From: Turritopsis dohrnii
Lineage: Eukaryota > Cnidaria > Hydrozoa > Anthoathecata > Oceaniidae
Direction: 5' to 3'
Length of the DNA: 64,000 nucleotides
Assembly (NCBI GenBank): GCA_027922465.2
Contig: BQMF02000122.1
Location: forward strand, 496,001-560,000
The number at the start of each line of letters is the position of its first letter. Position 1 is the stretch's first letter. Below are positions 34,101 to 45,570 of this stretch, one piece after another. The translations under genes were made by a program, and so were the position numbers. The notes beneath the pieces were generated by a model. It was not told where the DNA came from. It ran no database searches and saw only the letters and a list, made by a program, of their open reading frames with translations.

Positions 34101-35743
34101 ATTTCTGCGAAAGCAAGAAAGCTATTACAACCGGCTTTGTTTTTCTTTTTCTGCTGTCCAAACCTAGCGGTTTTTTGAAAACTCGTGCGTGCCTTTACAT
34201 GAAACCAAAACGCCGTGCAACGCATTTCACCCAGCGAAGAAACCCTTTTAGATTTACAAGTTTCTTTGGTCAATATTAAATTTTTAAGCGCATATGCATA
34301 TTTTAAGATGAAAAAATCTATAGAAGAAACTTCGAATTATTTTGAACTGTGATCATTCTTTTCTAAAGAAGATTTCAACGTTTTTTGTAAACAGAAAAGT
34401 CAAAAAGGTATATATACTTTGTTTGTTTTTAATGAAAACACAAAACATCTTCGTTTGTTTCGTGTATGGGCTGTTATTCTTTCTAAGCTGTGGATAATTA
34501 AGCTCAGCTTAGATTCTCCTCAATTCCAACATGAAAAGTGTGGGTCTACTGATGTTTTAATGTAATGTTTTAATGTTTTATGATATAATTTTTTTAAATG
34601 TTTTAATGTTTGATTTGTTTATTGTCAATGTCCTTTATTACAAATGGCTTTCCTAATTACAATAGCAAATTCAAACATATATTCCAATTGCCTGTAAACT
34701 CAATACACAACAAATCATGTAACAACCCAAAATTTTCCTTTCAGTTATATATATAAATATGTGTGTGTGGTGACTTAGGCAAGTTTAGAGCATAGGTGTA
34801 TATATATTTTTTAAATGATCAAAATCTTTGTTTGGATTTTGTGTTTGCAATTTGGGAATTACATTTGTAATTAAGAAGACATATCAAATGTTTAAAGTTT
34901 ATGATTTACGTACATAGTCACTGTGTGACATCTGAAAATATCAATATAAACATAAGCTGATTTTGTATTCCCAAAAGAAGGAATGTTTTATGTCATTCAT
35001 ATATAATTAAGTTTATCAGTGGTGTATACGTATATGCAATGAAGTTTCGCATAGTGCCAATTACAGTTTTGCAATGCCTTTGGGCACATGTAATCAGAAA
35101 TGTAATGTTATGTTGTAAAAATTATTCAACCTTAAATTTCCTAAAGATTTTTTTTAAAGTGATCATGAATTTCAACTTATATGCAGCATGTAAGTGCATG
35201 TCATACTAAAAAACTAAAACAAACTAAAAGAGAAACTTCTTATATGAGTTAACTATACATAATATACTATATATTATATATAATAAACTATATATATGTA
35301 TGTTGATTTTAGTCGATATGAATGTATTTTGCATGACCAAAATTTATATGTTCTTGGGAAAATGTTTTCAGTTTATGATTTAGGATCATACTCAATAAGA
35401 TATCTGAAAGGATCCATGTATCTTTTATATTATATATATTTTGTATCAACAAACATGTTGTTCAGTTTATTGGCAGTATATATACATTCTAATAAAGTTT
35501 CTCATTGTGGCAATTATGCCTTCAAAATGTCCTCAGAAGCACGTAATTAGGAATGTAATATATTGTAGAAATTATTCAACCATTCAATGATTCAAAATCA
35601 TTCAAGTTTCAAGAATGCTATTATAGTTATATCATTTTTTCAGTTTTCAACTGATTTTGCAGAAATCTTTCTGCCCGTAAGGCATCTTGTTCATGTTATA
35701 ATCCGGTTGATTTATGCCATGATCTTGAATGTGAATCCTGGAA
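34101..35743. other. AT-rich stretch with TA-rich microsatellites
   Basis: No exon or element terminus is recognised. TA-rich runs are at 34745-34760 and 35255-35300. Weak direct similarity exists between 34930-35110 and 35400-35570 (both hold an AAATTATTCAACC block), which suggests an old duplication. Confidence 0.4.
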
Positions 35744-37111
35744 TCTTATTATACTAATTCACAATTGTGCATCCCACTTTTATTTTAGAGAGTCATTAGG
35801 TTTGTGTTTTTAATTATTATTTTTAAGGTAAATATGTTTTCGAAGTTTCTTTTGTTTTTCCTTTGATTTCATCATAGTATGATTAGGTTTTTGTGTGTTT
35901 TTTGAATATTTTCATCTGTTAAAAAAGAAATGAAGCACATGGGTTAAATTATGATGTTGAGAGGGTTAGTTAAGAGAAGAATGGATTATGAATTTAAGAA
36001 GTTCATTAATTATGAGCAATGAAACTGTCCAACAAAAAAGAAGTGTTATTAGGTGGATTTTTCTTAAGTTTATTATTTTGTCATGTTTATGCATTATTTT
36101 GTGTTATGGTAATCGTTTACGTACTATGCCTGGGTATACAAGTTATTTGTTACTTTTTATCTTCTGGGTAAATTTTTGTTTTCAGTTATTGTTTTTAGGA
36201 TTAATGCATACTTGAATTTCCTTTTTGTTTTTTTGGGTTTTTTTGTTGTTGTTTATTTCAATATTGTTATAGCATGATTAGGTTTTCGGTACTACAATTG
36301 AAATATTTATCTTTTAGGCAACAATGAAAAAAACATAAAGAAAGGAAACTCATGGTTTTAATCATGACGTTGACGGTTTTGGGAAGAACAGACTATATCA
36401 TTTCAAAAATTCATTAATGGTTGCAGTCCAGTAGTAACTTTGGAACAAAAGAAAAAGTTAGAAGGTATCAATTTGTTTTGAATAAACATTTTTTAATGTT
36501 ATTCAATGTTTGGTTTTGTATGTCTGAATAACGGTTCTGTGTTATATATTGCCATTTTTAATATTAAAGTTACTTCTCTTCTGCATATTAATATATATTC
36601 TGAGCCGTATTGCTATTTAATCAAAATCAAAATCTTATTAATCGTGGTCATTTTTTCGTTAGACCATTGATAATTGACGATTAGTACAATAGCACGTGGC
36701 ATTTGACGTTAGATGTTTTTATGATCACGGGGGAGCATTGCATTGCATCCCCTATCGAACGCGAGGTTTTTGGGGAAATATCTCGAGAACCAATAGGGAT
36801 AACTAACGTTTTTAAGGGTCCGCGATACGGGTGATGGGGTGACACAACATTTGGGCCTAATTTTTTTTGGTACTGCGGCTAAAACGTCATTAAAATATTT
36901 GATCGACGATATCTCTGCAACGGTTGGTCGTAGTGAAAGGATCCCATACATTTTTTTCACCAGTTTGTCAAACTCTACAGCATGGATACACTTTCCATTT
37001 GCAATTCCGTAATTAAAATTTTCGTCACAGGATACACACACGGGAATGCATCACATTTCTGCAGATTCTTTTCGAAATTAAGGTCGTAAAAAACTTTTAC
37101 ATGAGATACTA
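35744..37111 (+). mobile_element. Helitron-like element
   Basis: It starts A|TCTTATTATACTAATTC, has the AGAGAGT block and a long-form middle. The short-form 3' half lies at 36620-37111 (CATTGCATTGCATCCCC, GGGGAAATATCTCG). It ends GTAAAAAACTTTTAC, ATGAGATACTA, T, so the final base G is lost or shared. The antisense open frame 37041-36709 is discussed under findings. Confidence 0.6.
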
Positions 37112-38067
37112 TCTATCTATCTCCTAATACGCACTGTGCATCTGCTTTTTTCACGCTTTCACTCTCTAAAATTTCGGGTCGTTTTTGCGGTCACTTATTC
37201 ATAATCGAGACCATGGCAGTTAATATTTTTCTACGATTAATATTAGGGGAAAACATTGCGTTGCATTTAATCGTTTCAAATGTTTTGATTATTCGCGAGA
37301 TCAAGAAACAATAGACAGCAACGAAAGTATTGCGCAAAGATTTATTAATGTTTTTAGGGTAAGTACGCTTTAGAACTTTTTTGTTTGTTTGTTTTGTTTA
37401 TCTTATAGTATTAATAGGGTTTCTACGTCATTACTTTTCAAATAATACGCAATTGAGGAAATGAATATCATGGTTTTTAATCATGACGCTCTGGGTTCGT
37501 AAAGAAAATCCCAATTGTTTGCGATTCACATTTTGGCACTTTTACGACTTTCGCGTTTGGCCTTTATTTACATTGGGGTGTGGATTCCGTAAACAGTTAC
37601 AGCGATTTTAATCTTTTTGTCGTTTACCTGTACGCACAATTTATTTTTACTACTACATATATTGTATCGTGAAAGATTTATTACGAATATGTTGATGTGT
37701 TTCAGATCTTCTGATTAAAAAGTTTTTCTGTTCATAACTCCAGTGTTGAACTAAATATGCTTTAGCCGGAATACCTATAGATTTTAAATTAAAAGAGTGA
37801 ATAGTGTTTTATATATTTTTTAGAGCTCAGCAATACAGTTAGAACTTCCAAGTTCGATCTCTCTAAATTTATGGATCGAATTTTATGGTACCTGCACCTT
37901 CTGTTTCTTTTTCTTAAGGTTAGGGTTGAGGGAATTAGAGAGAGCTTACAGTACTTACAACACTGATGCACTTTCTGTTCGTTATTCTGTGATTTAATTT
38001 TTCGTCACCATTTTTTGAGACGTCATTTTCAGAAAAACCCGTAAAATGTTTTTACACAGGATACTAG
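37112..38067 (+). mobile_element. Helitron-like element, middle related to the 3168 copy
   Basis: It starts TCTATCTATCTCCTAATACGC directly after the previous copy and ends GTAAAATGTTTTTACACAGG, then ATACTAG and T; the length is 956 bp. The stretch 37610-37780 matches 3950-4110. No coding sequence. Confidence 0.6.
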
Positions 38068-38618
38068 TGTATACTAATCAACGTTACGCATACCACTTTT
38101 ATTTTAGAGAGTGTTGTGTTTTTTTTTTAAATTTACGGTCAAAATCTTAATCATGGTCATTTTTTGGTTAGACCATTGATAATTGATGATTAGTATAATA
38201 GCATGTGGCATTTGACGTCAGATGTTTTTATGATCATGGAGAAGCATTGCATTGCATCCCCTATTGAATGCGATGTTTTTGGGGAAATATCTCGAGAACC
38301 AAAAGGGATAACTAACGTCTTTTAGGGTCCGCGATACGGGTGATGGGATGACACAACATTTGGGCCTAATTTTTTTTGGTACTGCGGCTGTGACGTCATT
38401 AAAATCTTTGATCGACGATATCTCTCCAACGGTTCGTCGTAGCGAAACGATCCCATACATTTTTTTGGTCAGTTTTTCAAGCTCTACAACATGGGTACAT
38501 TTTCCAGTCCCGGTTCCGCAATTGAAATTTTCGTCACAGCGTTCGCACACGAGAACGCGGGATTTTTGCACATCCTTTTCGAAAACAAAGCCATCAAAAA
38601 CTTTTATGCAAGGTACTA
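38068..38618 (+). mobile_element. Helitron-like element, short form
   Basis: This 551-bp copy directly abuts the previous one. It has the short-form body with TGACGTCA at 38213-38220 and 38391-38398 and ends near GCAAGGTACTA, T. The antisense frame 38571-38218 is open for 117 codons. Confidence 0.6.
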
Positions 38619-38624
38619 TCTATA

Positions 38625-39557
38625 CAGTGTGTCCACAAGAAAGTGGGCACCTTGTTTAAAACACAAATAACTTTTCGAGTTTTTAACAATACAATGCGGT
38701 TTTTATACGGTTGGAAAGAGGCTTTTTTGAGCTTTTCAAAAATATAAGTTGTTATTTATAAAAATTTTTATTTTAAAAAATATTAAGTATTTTTTGTTTC
38801 GATACGCTTGTTAATTTTGTAATGATCAATAAAACAGACTTTTAACGAGCAATTAACCTTTTGTTTCGTTGAAACAACCACTGTTGTTGGTGTTGTGCTA
38901 ATTTTGTCACGAAATTTTTTGAAAAGACACAAATCTTTTTTCATTGCGTAAACTTACCTTAAATTTTTTATTATGATTTAATAATTTCATATTCCCAAGC
39001 ATTTCCAAAACTTTTATAAGTGAGAAAACAAACTTTCATGAAATTCATTCAATTATGCAGTTAACAGTCCAGCAGTGACCTTTCGTGGTAAAAAAAGTTT
39101 CATGAGATGAAAAGTTATGTAGCTGTTATTCAAGCTTTTAGACAGCAGTTTCTGGGTAGAAATCCCCCATCAAAAATCACGATTCAAAGTTTTTAAAAGT
39201 TTGTAAAAGAGTTTTAGAAATGAAACTTTCGATTTCAAGCTTGTAAAAACGTAAAGTTTTCCTTGTGTAAACGCAGCTTTATTACAATATTTTAGCTTTT
39301 TATGATTTCCCATGCTACTCGAGTCGTTAACATCCATTCAAACAAGCGTTTATTGATCGTTATTGATTTAATGTCATGGTTTCATGGTAAAATCGATTAT
39401 ATTTCCCGAAAAATTGGTTTTTCTGTGAAAAGGGTCATATATTTAGAAAGAGCAAAACATTTTCTTTCTGTTAATATAAAAATTGAAAAAAACAAGCACG
39501 AAAAACAAAAGATATGCTTATTAAAAGTTAGGTGCCCACTTTCTGGTGGACACACTG
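38625..39557. mobile_element. Mariner/Tc-type element, internally deleted, 933 bp
   Basis: The termini CAGTGTGTCCACAAGAAAG and CTTTCTGGTGGACACACTG are inverted repeats of over 30 bp with a few mismatches (both continue into GTGGGCACCT). TA flanks both ends (38623-38624 and 39558-39559). No transposase domain is recognisable inside. Confidence 0.7.
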
Positions 39558-39955
39558 TATATACTAATTCGCTTTCTTGTGTCACTCTTTTATTTTAGAG
39601 AGTGACATATTTAAGTAAATTTTACGATCACCGTCTTCTTATGTGTGCGTAAAACCACGTAGAGGCGAGAGGCACTTTTTTATGATTATTCCAAAAGCAC
39701 GTGGCATTTGACGTCATATGTTTTATGATCACGGGGAATCATTGCATTGCATCTCCAATCGAACGCGACGTTTTTGGGAAAATATCTTGAGAACCAACAG
39801 TTATCCTTATTGATTCTTGAGATATTTCCCCAAAAACGTCTCATTCGATTCGTGTAAAAAGTCTTTACGGGTTTTATATCTGAAAATGACGTCTCAAAAA
39901 TGGTGTTGAAAAATGACACTCGCCACTCATGTTCAGCCTGCGTTGTGTCATTGGT
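39558..39955 (+). mobile_element. Helitron-like 5' half, broken
   Basis: It starts TATATACTAATTCGCTTTC, with TTTTATTTTAGAGAGTG, and carries the short-form GGGGAATCATTGCATTG block. It then shows an inverted partial duplication (39770-39850: AGAACCAACAGTTATCC against its mirror) and ends in the form B block CGCCACTCATGTTCAGC. No 3' hairpin. Confidence 0.45.
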
Positions 39956-40007
39956 AAAACATTTGTGAGCATTTATCTTATATTACTTATTTTGTAATAC
40001 AGAAGTA

Positions 40008-40985
40008 CAATATTATTATTATTATTATTAAAAACATATTTACACAGGTTGACTTCGTCAGAAAAATAAAATTCTGCTATAAATGAAGGACCTGCAACAT
40101 AAGATAAAAACTATATAAAACATACTGGCTGGCAAGAATAAATCAGAAAAGAATTGAGTCTGAGATTGAAAACGAAATTGAGGTCACTAAGTAATTTGCA
40201 AATTAGACATAAGCAATTGAACTCAATCAAAACTTAAAATTTGATATAAACCTTTTAAAGTTTACAAAAGAAATTTCTTTCCTACAGTCTTGTGGAATTT
40301 TGTTAAGAATTAATCCTCCTTGGACGGTAAAGAATTTCCTACCAGCTTCATTACGACAACTTGGGATGATCAACCGATTTCCGTTTCCCCTCGTGTGAAT
40401 TTCGTGATCAAATCTCTGGAAGGTGATGATGTTATTGTTTGGTTTAATACCATGGAGATATTGGTGTATGTATTGGTGCGCAGTATAACAAGATTGGCTC
40501 GATCATCGATCTGTATATAGTTTTTGCTGCTTATGACGTTAGTTGTGGACGAACTTTCCTTAGTAAATTTAATCTTTGGTTAACACGTTTGAATAGTTTC
40601 TTAGTATGGCACGATAGAGTGAGGGTTTGGTCTAGAGTGATGCCAAGATATTCGTAACAGGTCGGGTAATTAATTGATGAGCCAAGAATGGTTAGATCAC
40701 ACGATGGCTGAGTCCTTAACTTTTGACTAGTTCCATAAATGACAAATTCCGTTTTTCCAGCTTTGAGGTTCAGTACAAGGTTATTTTCCTGAAACCATCT
40801 GAACAGCCTTTCTCCTTCCAGTGATAATTGTTACTCTATCATTTTTACGGAGTTATGCGAGAACAACAGTACCATGTCATCAGCATACATTAACATTTTG
40901 CATAGGTCCAAGCATTGGTTGGCATCGTTAATTAAAATCACAAAGAGGAGTGGACCAAGAATGGAGCCTTGTGCTCATCAGAAAA
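40008..40985 (-). pseudogene. LINE reverse transcriptase relic (CR1/L2-like), 5' truncated
   Basis: Reading the minus strand from 40985: GSILGPLLFVILINDANQC, MLMYADDMVLLFSHNS (catalytic YADD), LVLNLKAGKTEFVIYG, CYEYLGITLDQTLTLSCHTK, and, after stops and a frame change, a C-terminal part with FDHEIHTRGNGNR and ISFVNFKRFISNFKF, TGA at 40227-40229. The 3' end has (TAA)n at 40012-40031. It differs clearly from the LINE at 24 kb, so two lineages are present. No long open frame survives. Confidence 0.75.
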
Positions 40986-41054
40986 GTGTATTAAATATTT
41001 GCTATGACATTTAAACAGCCATTTCATACATCATCGAACTTCAAACTAAGTTTG

Positions 41055-41445
41055 GAACTAGAAACTAAGCTGACAAAACCAAGCAATGAGATGGCACTCC
41101 ATTAATTAGATCTGTAACCCAGTGTGCAAAATCGTCACTGTGACGGAGAGCATTCTTAGTGAAATTGTGCGTAGATTTCTATAGAAATGCACTCCTTTGC
41201 AGATATTTTTTAATAAATGTGTTGACTGGGAAAGAACTAAAAATATGTATTTTCAAAATTGGAAAATTGGAAACTAAGCTGACAAAACCAAGCAATGAGA
41301 TGGCACTCCATTAAAATCATATCTGTAACCCAGTGTGCAAAATCGTCAAAACATCACTGTGACGGAGAGCATTCTTAGTGAAATTGTGTGTAGATTTCTA
41401 CAGAAATGCACTCTTTCGCAGATATTTTTTAATAAAAGTGCTATA
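41055..41445. repeat. Direct duplication, about 215-bp period
   Basis: The block GAAACTAAGCTGACAAAACC... through ...CAGATATTTTTTAATAAA occurs at about 41060-41220 and again at 41272-41440 with few differences. It lies 3' to nothing recognisable. Confidence 0.75.
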
Positions 41446-41769
41446 AATATTTTCAAAATTGTAAAATTTCTGTTCGACACTAATTCAACAATAATTGATA
41501 ATAATTGATCAATAACAATAATTGATCGCCACCCATGTTCAGCATGCGTCCAGTTCACGAAAAATTAAATTAAGGAATTGGGTCCAAAAATTGATCAAAA
41601 ATGTATGGGATGGTTTTAACCCGCGTAAAACGTTTTCGAAAAAGCTGACTATAAGGGTAAGCAAAAAATGTCATAGAATGATCAGCAGGAACATAAATTC
41701 TCATGAAAAAAACAAACAAATAAATAAATAAATAAACCAAATAAAGGTTATCTTTAATCACTTTTGCAA

Positions 41770-41995
41770 AAGTGTATATCGACTTCGTTAACTGTCCTCA
41801 AATGCATTTTGATGGTTTAATCCATTTATTCTTGGAAATAATAATTCTCGGTGAATGGCGAGTACATTGCATCTTTGAACGTAGTTGTGCAATGATAACA
41901 GTGATATGACTTCGTTAACAGTCCTCCAATGCGTTTTTATGGTTTAGTCCATTATTCTTGGAAATAATAATTCTCGGTAGCGAGTTGCATTGCAT
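41770..41995. repeat. Direct duplication, about 120-bp period
   Basis: The block GACTTCGTTAACTGTCCTC... through ...GGAAATAATAATTCTCGG is found at about 41780-41855 and 41908-41978. Both copies are followed by a GCATTGCATCT-type string also found in the Helitron-like bodies. Confidence 0.6.
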
Positions 41996-42935
41996 CTACG
42001 TACGCATGCAGTTGGAATTATCGGATCTTCCGAAAAGTGAATTTTTTAAAGTTGATGACATATTATTCGTAAGAGAAACCAAAGAATCTAAAAAAATAAA
42101 TAAAGTTAAGGTTGAATTTAAAATCCGAAATGTGCAGCCGACAATATATCTTCGAACTAAACCTTCATTCACAATTACCTTGACAATGCTATATAAACTA
42201 TAGCAGATACGGTTATTCATAGGATCCTGTCAAAAAAGGTTTTTCACATGAACTACCAACACCAAGTTGACCTCAATACTATACTATAAATCTAAAGAAT
42301 CTGAATAAATAAGTTAAAGATAATGAATTATCATGGATTGTTTGTGTCAGCAGTTAATCAATTTTGTTAGTTAGGAAAGAAGATGTGATTTATTTAATTA
42401 CAGTTCGCTTTGTTATTAATAAACAGCTGCTCGTTCCCAGCCAATTTCTCAATTGTTCTATTTCTGCTGACATCAGCATATTCCATTCATTATCTTTAAC
42501 ACACAGACAATAAGCTCATTATCCTCAATAAACTAAATGAACTAACTTTTTGGAATAGTAATCTCTCAAACTGACAAAGAAGTCTTCTCTTAAACCATAG
42601 CCTGTAATGTCATTTCACAAAACAGGCTACAGGATAGTGAAATAAAGATCAAAGGAAGTATGTAACAACTTTTATTCTAACTAAAAACAACAAATATTAA
42701 CATATACAACGATGGTATGGAACTACCATACACTGACCGTGAATAACTGATTAAATACCCTATGCATTTCTTGTTAGTAGAAGCTCTATAGTTTATTAGA
42801 AAAAGGAATTTCTACACCTTGTGTAACAGAATCGATCTAAGCAAAAACAAAATTCTTAAAACTCCTTATTAATGGGCAATGGGCATTAACCAACCATTCA
42901 CAGGAGCAGTTATTTAGACTCCTACCAGCCAAAGA

Positions 42936-43527
42936 AATGAAATCCACCATTCCCGTGTATGTACCCCGTGAAGAAAAAATAAATCATGGAATCGCAACTC
43001 AAAAGTGTACCCATGTTGTAAAGCTTGAAAAACTGAGCAAAAATATGTATGGGATCATTTCGCTACGACCAACCGTTGCAGATATATCATCGGTCAAAGA
43101 TTGTGATGACGTCATATCCGCAGTACCAAATAAAATTTAGGCCCAAATGTTGCGTCACTCCATCACCCGTACCACTGACCCCAAAAAACGTCAGTTATCC
43201 CTATTGGTTCTCGAGATATTTCCCCAAAAACGTCGCGTTCGATTGGGGACGCAATGCAATGATTCCCCGTGATCATAAAAAAACTGACGTCAAATGCCAC
43301 GTGCTTTTGGAATGATTGTGAAAAAAGTGTCTCTCGCCTCTCGCCTCTTTTACGCGTACATAAGAGGACGATGACCGTAAATTAAAATTAAATATATCAC
43401 TCTCTAAAATAAAGCGAACTGCCGCTATATGACCACGATTAAGAAGATTTTGACCATTAAAAAAACAAAAACACAACACTCTCTAAGTTAAATGTGTTGC
43501 GCACGATTGCGAATTAGTATAAGTAGA
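42936..43527 (-). mobile_element. Helitron-like element, 3' truncated
   Basis: On the minus strand it begins TCTACTTATACTAATTCGCA (43527 down), with the variant block ACATTTAACTTAGAGAGTG, then a second, inner family 5' block near 43415. It ends at about 42936 inside the 3' region, without hairpin. The frame 42937-43140 (plus) and its continuation are discussed under findings. Confidence 0.55.
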
Positions 43528-44092
43528 CTAGTATCCCCGGGTAAAACCTTTTTACCGAACTTAACTTCGAAAACATTAGTCAAACCTAACATTCCCATGT
43601 AGGTGCCCCGTTACGAAAATTTTAATTAAGAATTCGTGACTTAAAAGTGTACCCATGTTGTAGAGCTCGAAAAACTGACCCAAAAAATGTATGGGATCGT
43701 TTCGCTACGGCCAACCGTTAGAGAGATATCGCTGATCAAAGATTTCGATGACGTCATATCCGCAGTACCAAATAAAATTTAGGACCAAATGATGCGTCAC
43801 CCCATCACCCGTATCGCTGACCCTAAAAAACGTCAGTTATCCCTATTGGTTCTCAAGATATTTCCCCCAAAACGTCGCGTTCGATTGGGGATGCAATGCA
43901 ATGATTCCCCGTGATCATAAAAAACTGACATCAAATGATGCCACGTGCTTTTGGAATGATAGCGAAAAAAGTGTCTCTCGTCTCTACGTGGTTTTACGCG
44001 CACATTAGAGGATGATGACCGTAAATTTAAACTTAATATATCACTCTCTAAAATAAAAGTGGGATGCACAATCGTGGATTATTATAATAAGA
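43528..44092 (-). mobile_element. Helitron-like element, short form, complete
   Basis: On the minus strand it runs TCTTATTATAATAATCCACG (44092 down) to hairpin GGTAAAAAGGTTTTACC, CGGGGATACTAG (43531-43528). The length is 565 bp, identical to the copy at 51931-52495. It is immediately followed by the start of the next element. Confidence 0.72.
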
Positions 44093-44871
44093 CTAGCCGC
44101 CCAGGCGGCGTCGCTCACCACCTATGTTCAGTATGCGTCCAGTTCACGAAAAATGAAATGAAGAATTGGCAATGATAAGTAGAGTATTGAATATTACTGG
44201 TAAATTTTTTTTACAGTTTTAGTCAATGTGAGTTGAAGCAAGAGAAAGGATAAGTCAATTAAATTTCCCCTGGAGACATAAAAGAATCAAACATCAAAAT
44301 AATAATAAAAATTGGAACATCGAAATTCAAAATGCAAAACTATTCACCTAATCAGAATGAAAATTTTTACCCTAAAGACACGAATTATAACCAAACATCA
44401 CAACACTAAAAAGGCCCTTCTATAGGCCGAAAACTATTTTTTTGATACACAGAAAATGCAAAGTAACTTCTACGTAAAAAAAAAATCAAAATCAAACTAG
44501 TGCAAACAAACACCAAATAATCCAACATCAGAAACAAATGGCAATACAACAAAGAAGTATATATCGTATACGCAGAATAGAAGTAACTTTAGTGTAAAAG
44601 AAGCAATACGTAATGCAGAACACAAAAGCAAACATAGAATAACATTACGAAATGTGAATTGAAAACAAATCGATACCTTCCAACTGTGTTTTTTTTCGTG
44701 CGGAAGTTACATTGGACAGCAACCATAAATGAATTTTTGAAATGATATATTGTCTGCTCTTCCCATAACCATCAACATCATGATAAAAACCACGAGTTTC
44801 ATTTCTTTAACGGTTTACGTGCTTTTTTATTATTAATCTTACTTAAAAAATATTTCAATTGTATCAATATA
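44093..44871 (-). mobile_element. Helitron-like element, form B, 3' part
   Basis: Its 3' end on the minus strand is a G/C-rich hairpin (GCCGCCTGGGCGGC) merging into CTAG (44096-44093), preceded by GAACATAGGTGGTGAGCGAC. The body matches the 3' half of the long form at 32.9-33.3 kb. It is cut at 44872 by the mariner-like miniature element. Confidence 0.5.
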
Positions 44872-44873
44872 TA

Positions 44874-45565
44874 CCGGGTGAGTCAATAAAAAGTACCGTT
44901 GTTTCACAAAACGTATCTTTCGATTGACTAATTATGAAAGCCAGTATTTTTTATTTCTGAATAGAGGAATCCTTTACCTACATTTTGGTGTATCATTTGT
45001 CAAATTTGGTTGAGTAGAAAAAAAGTCATGGGCAAAAAACTGGAGCTAGTCCTTGTAAAAATCGTCAAAAACTGACGAAAATATCTAAACAAAACTTCTC
45101 CAAACAAGATTTTCTGTTCTTATTGCAAACCGTATGGGATTGAAACTCATACACGCTTCAATGTGCTAAAACTTATTTTTTTTTATTCCCAATGCTTAAA
45201 TTAAGTAAAAAGTTCAAACTTTTTTCAAAATTTTATTTAAACTTTACTTGATGAAGTTTTTTATAAAGACTGTTTTATAAAAAATGCCACAACTCACGTT
45301 ACAACAAAGAATTTGGGTATGTATCCAGTTTCCAGTTTCGAGAAGTTTTGTTCAGCTTTTTTCGTCATTTTTCGAGAATTTTTACAAGGACCACCTCCAG
45401 TTTTTTGCCCATAACTTTTTTTCTACTCAACCAAATTTGACAATGATACACCAAAATGTAGGTAAAGGATTCCTCTATTCAGAAATAAAAAACACTACCT
45501 TTCATTATTAGTCAATCGAATGATACGTTTTGTGAAACAACAGTACTTTTTTTTGACTCACCCAG
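44874..45565 (+). mobile_element. Mariner-like miniature element, second copy
   Basis: It has the same 692-bp length, long inverted arms and TA flanks (44872-44873 and 45566-45567) as the element at 5929-6620, and is nearly identical to it. It also keeps ATG plus PQLTLQQRIW (45284 on). The right terminus reads CACCCAG where the other reads CACCCGG. Confidence 0.72.
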
Positions 45566-45570
45566 TATAA

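Noticed and set aside
35255..35300. TA-rich run as a regulatory or replication signal
   Set aside because: It is a plain TA microsatellite in AT-rich DNA with no neighbouring feature to support a role.
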